Below, piece after piece: positions 34,472 through 34,513 of a DNA stretch of 34,513 nucleotides (positions within the stretch are counted from its first letter, which is position 1; each line of letters starts with the position of its first letter). A program made the translations under genes and the position numbers. This DNA comes from an uncultured Kordiimonadaceae bacterium (lineage in GTDB: Bacteria; Pseudomonadota; Alphaproteobacteria; Sphingomonadales; Emcibacteraceae). The notes below the pieces were generated by a model. That model saw only the letters and a program-made list of their open reading frames with translations, made no database searches and had not been told where the DNA came from. The stretch is taken from positions 1-34,513 of the forward strand of contig CALDNY010000250.1 in the NCBI GenBank assembly GCA_937914685.1, read 5' to 3'.

Positions 34472-34513
34472 ATTTCTATCTTTTATATTATATAAATCTA
34501 ATATACATTATTA

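Noticed and set aside
1-34513. CRISPR arrays, tRNA/rRNA genes, transposases, integrases, phage genes or defence systems
   Set aside because: No repeat-spacer pattern, no tRNA-like or rRNA sequence, and no mobile-element or defence protein motifs were seen on either strand.

Overview
The window looks like low-GC alphaproteobacterial chromosomal DNA (taxonomy is inference from gene content only). It has two main parts.

(1) About 1-15.3 kb is an amine/betaine/2-hydroxyacid-type catabolic region. It holds two DAO-family flavoenzymes flanking a class-III aminotransferase, a CntA-like Rieske oxygenase with a TetR regulator, and an overlapping operon of two phytoene-dehydrogenase-like flavoproteins plus a GcvT-fold protein. 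It also holds Lrp and TetR regulators and FAD- and FMN-dependent 2-hydroxyacid dehydrogenases. A small REC / Hpt-like pair is embedded here.

(2) About 15.4-34.5 kb is a sulfur-oxidation supercluster built on the lipoate-dependent sHdr pathway. The minus-strand operon is DsrE2 - TusA - FadL-type porin - SLC13/DASS transporter - Usp. Divergent from it are a histone-deacetylase-fold amidohydrolase, two radical SAM proteins (LipS1/LipS2-like), an sLpl(AB)-like lipoate ligase, a class-I GAT-like protein, DsrE3, sHdrC1-B1-A-H-C2-B2, a small conserved hypothetical, LbpA, and an ArsR regulator of SqrR/sHdrR type.

The core sHdr/LbpA/LipS system is already described. The parts that look less explained are: an HDAC-fold enzyme with apparently intact catalytic residues at the head of the lipoate-assembly genes; a GAT whose catalytic Cys is replaced by Gly; sHdrB1 with strongly altered CCG motifs beside a canonical sHdrB2; an Hpt-like protein with Tyr in place of the phospho-His, preceded by a perfect 22-bp tandem repeat; a TetR gene whose DNA-binding domain is only reachable from an ATT start; and FadL and SLC13 transporters in a TusA/DsrE2 operon. 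All calls were made by eye, with no database searches.
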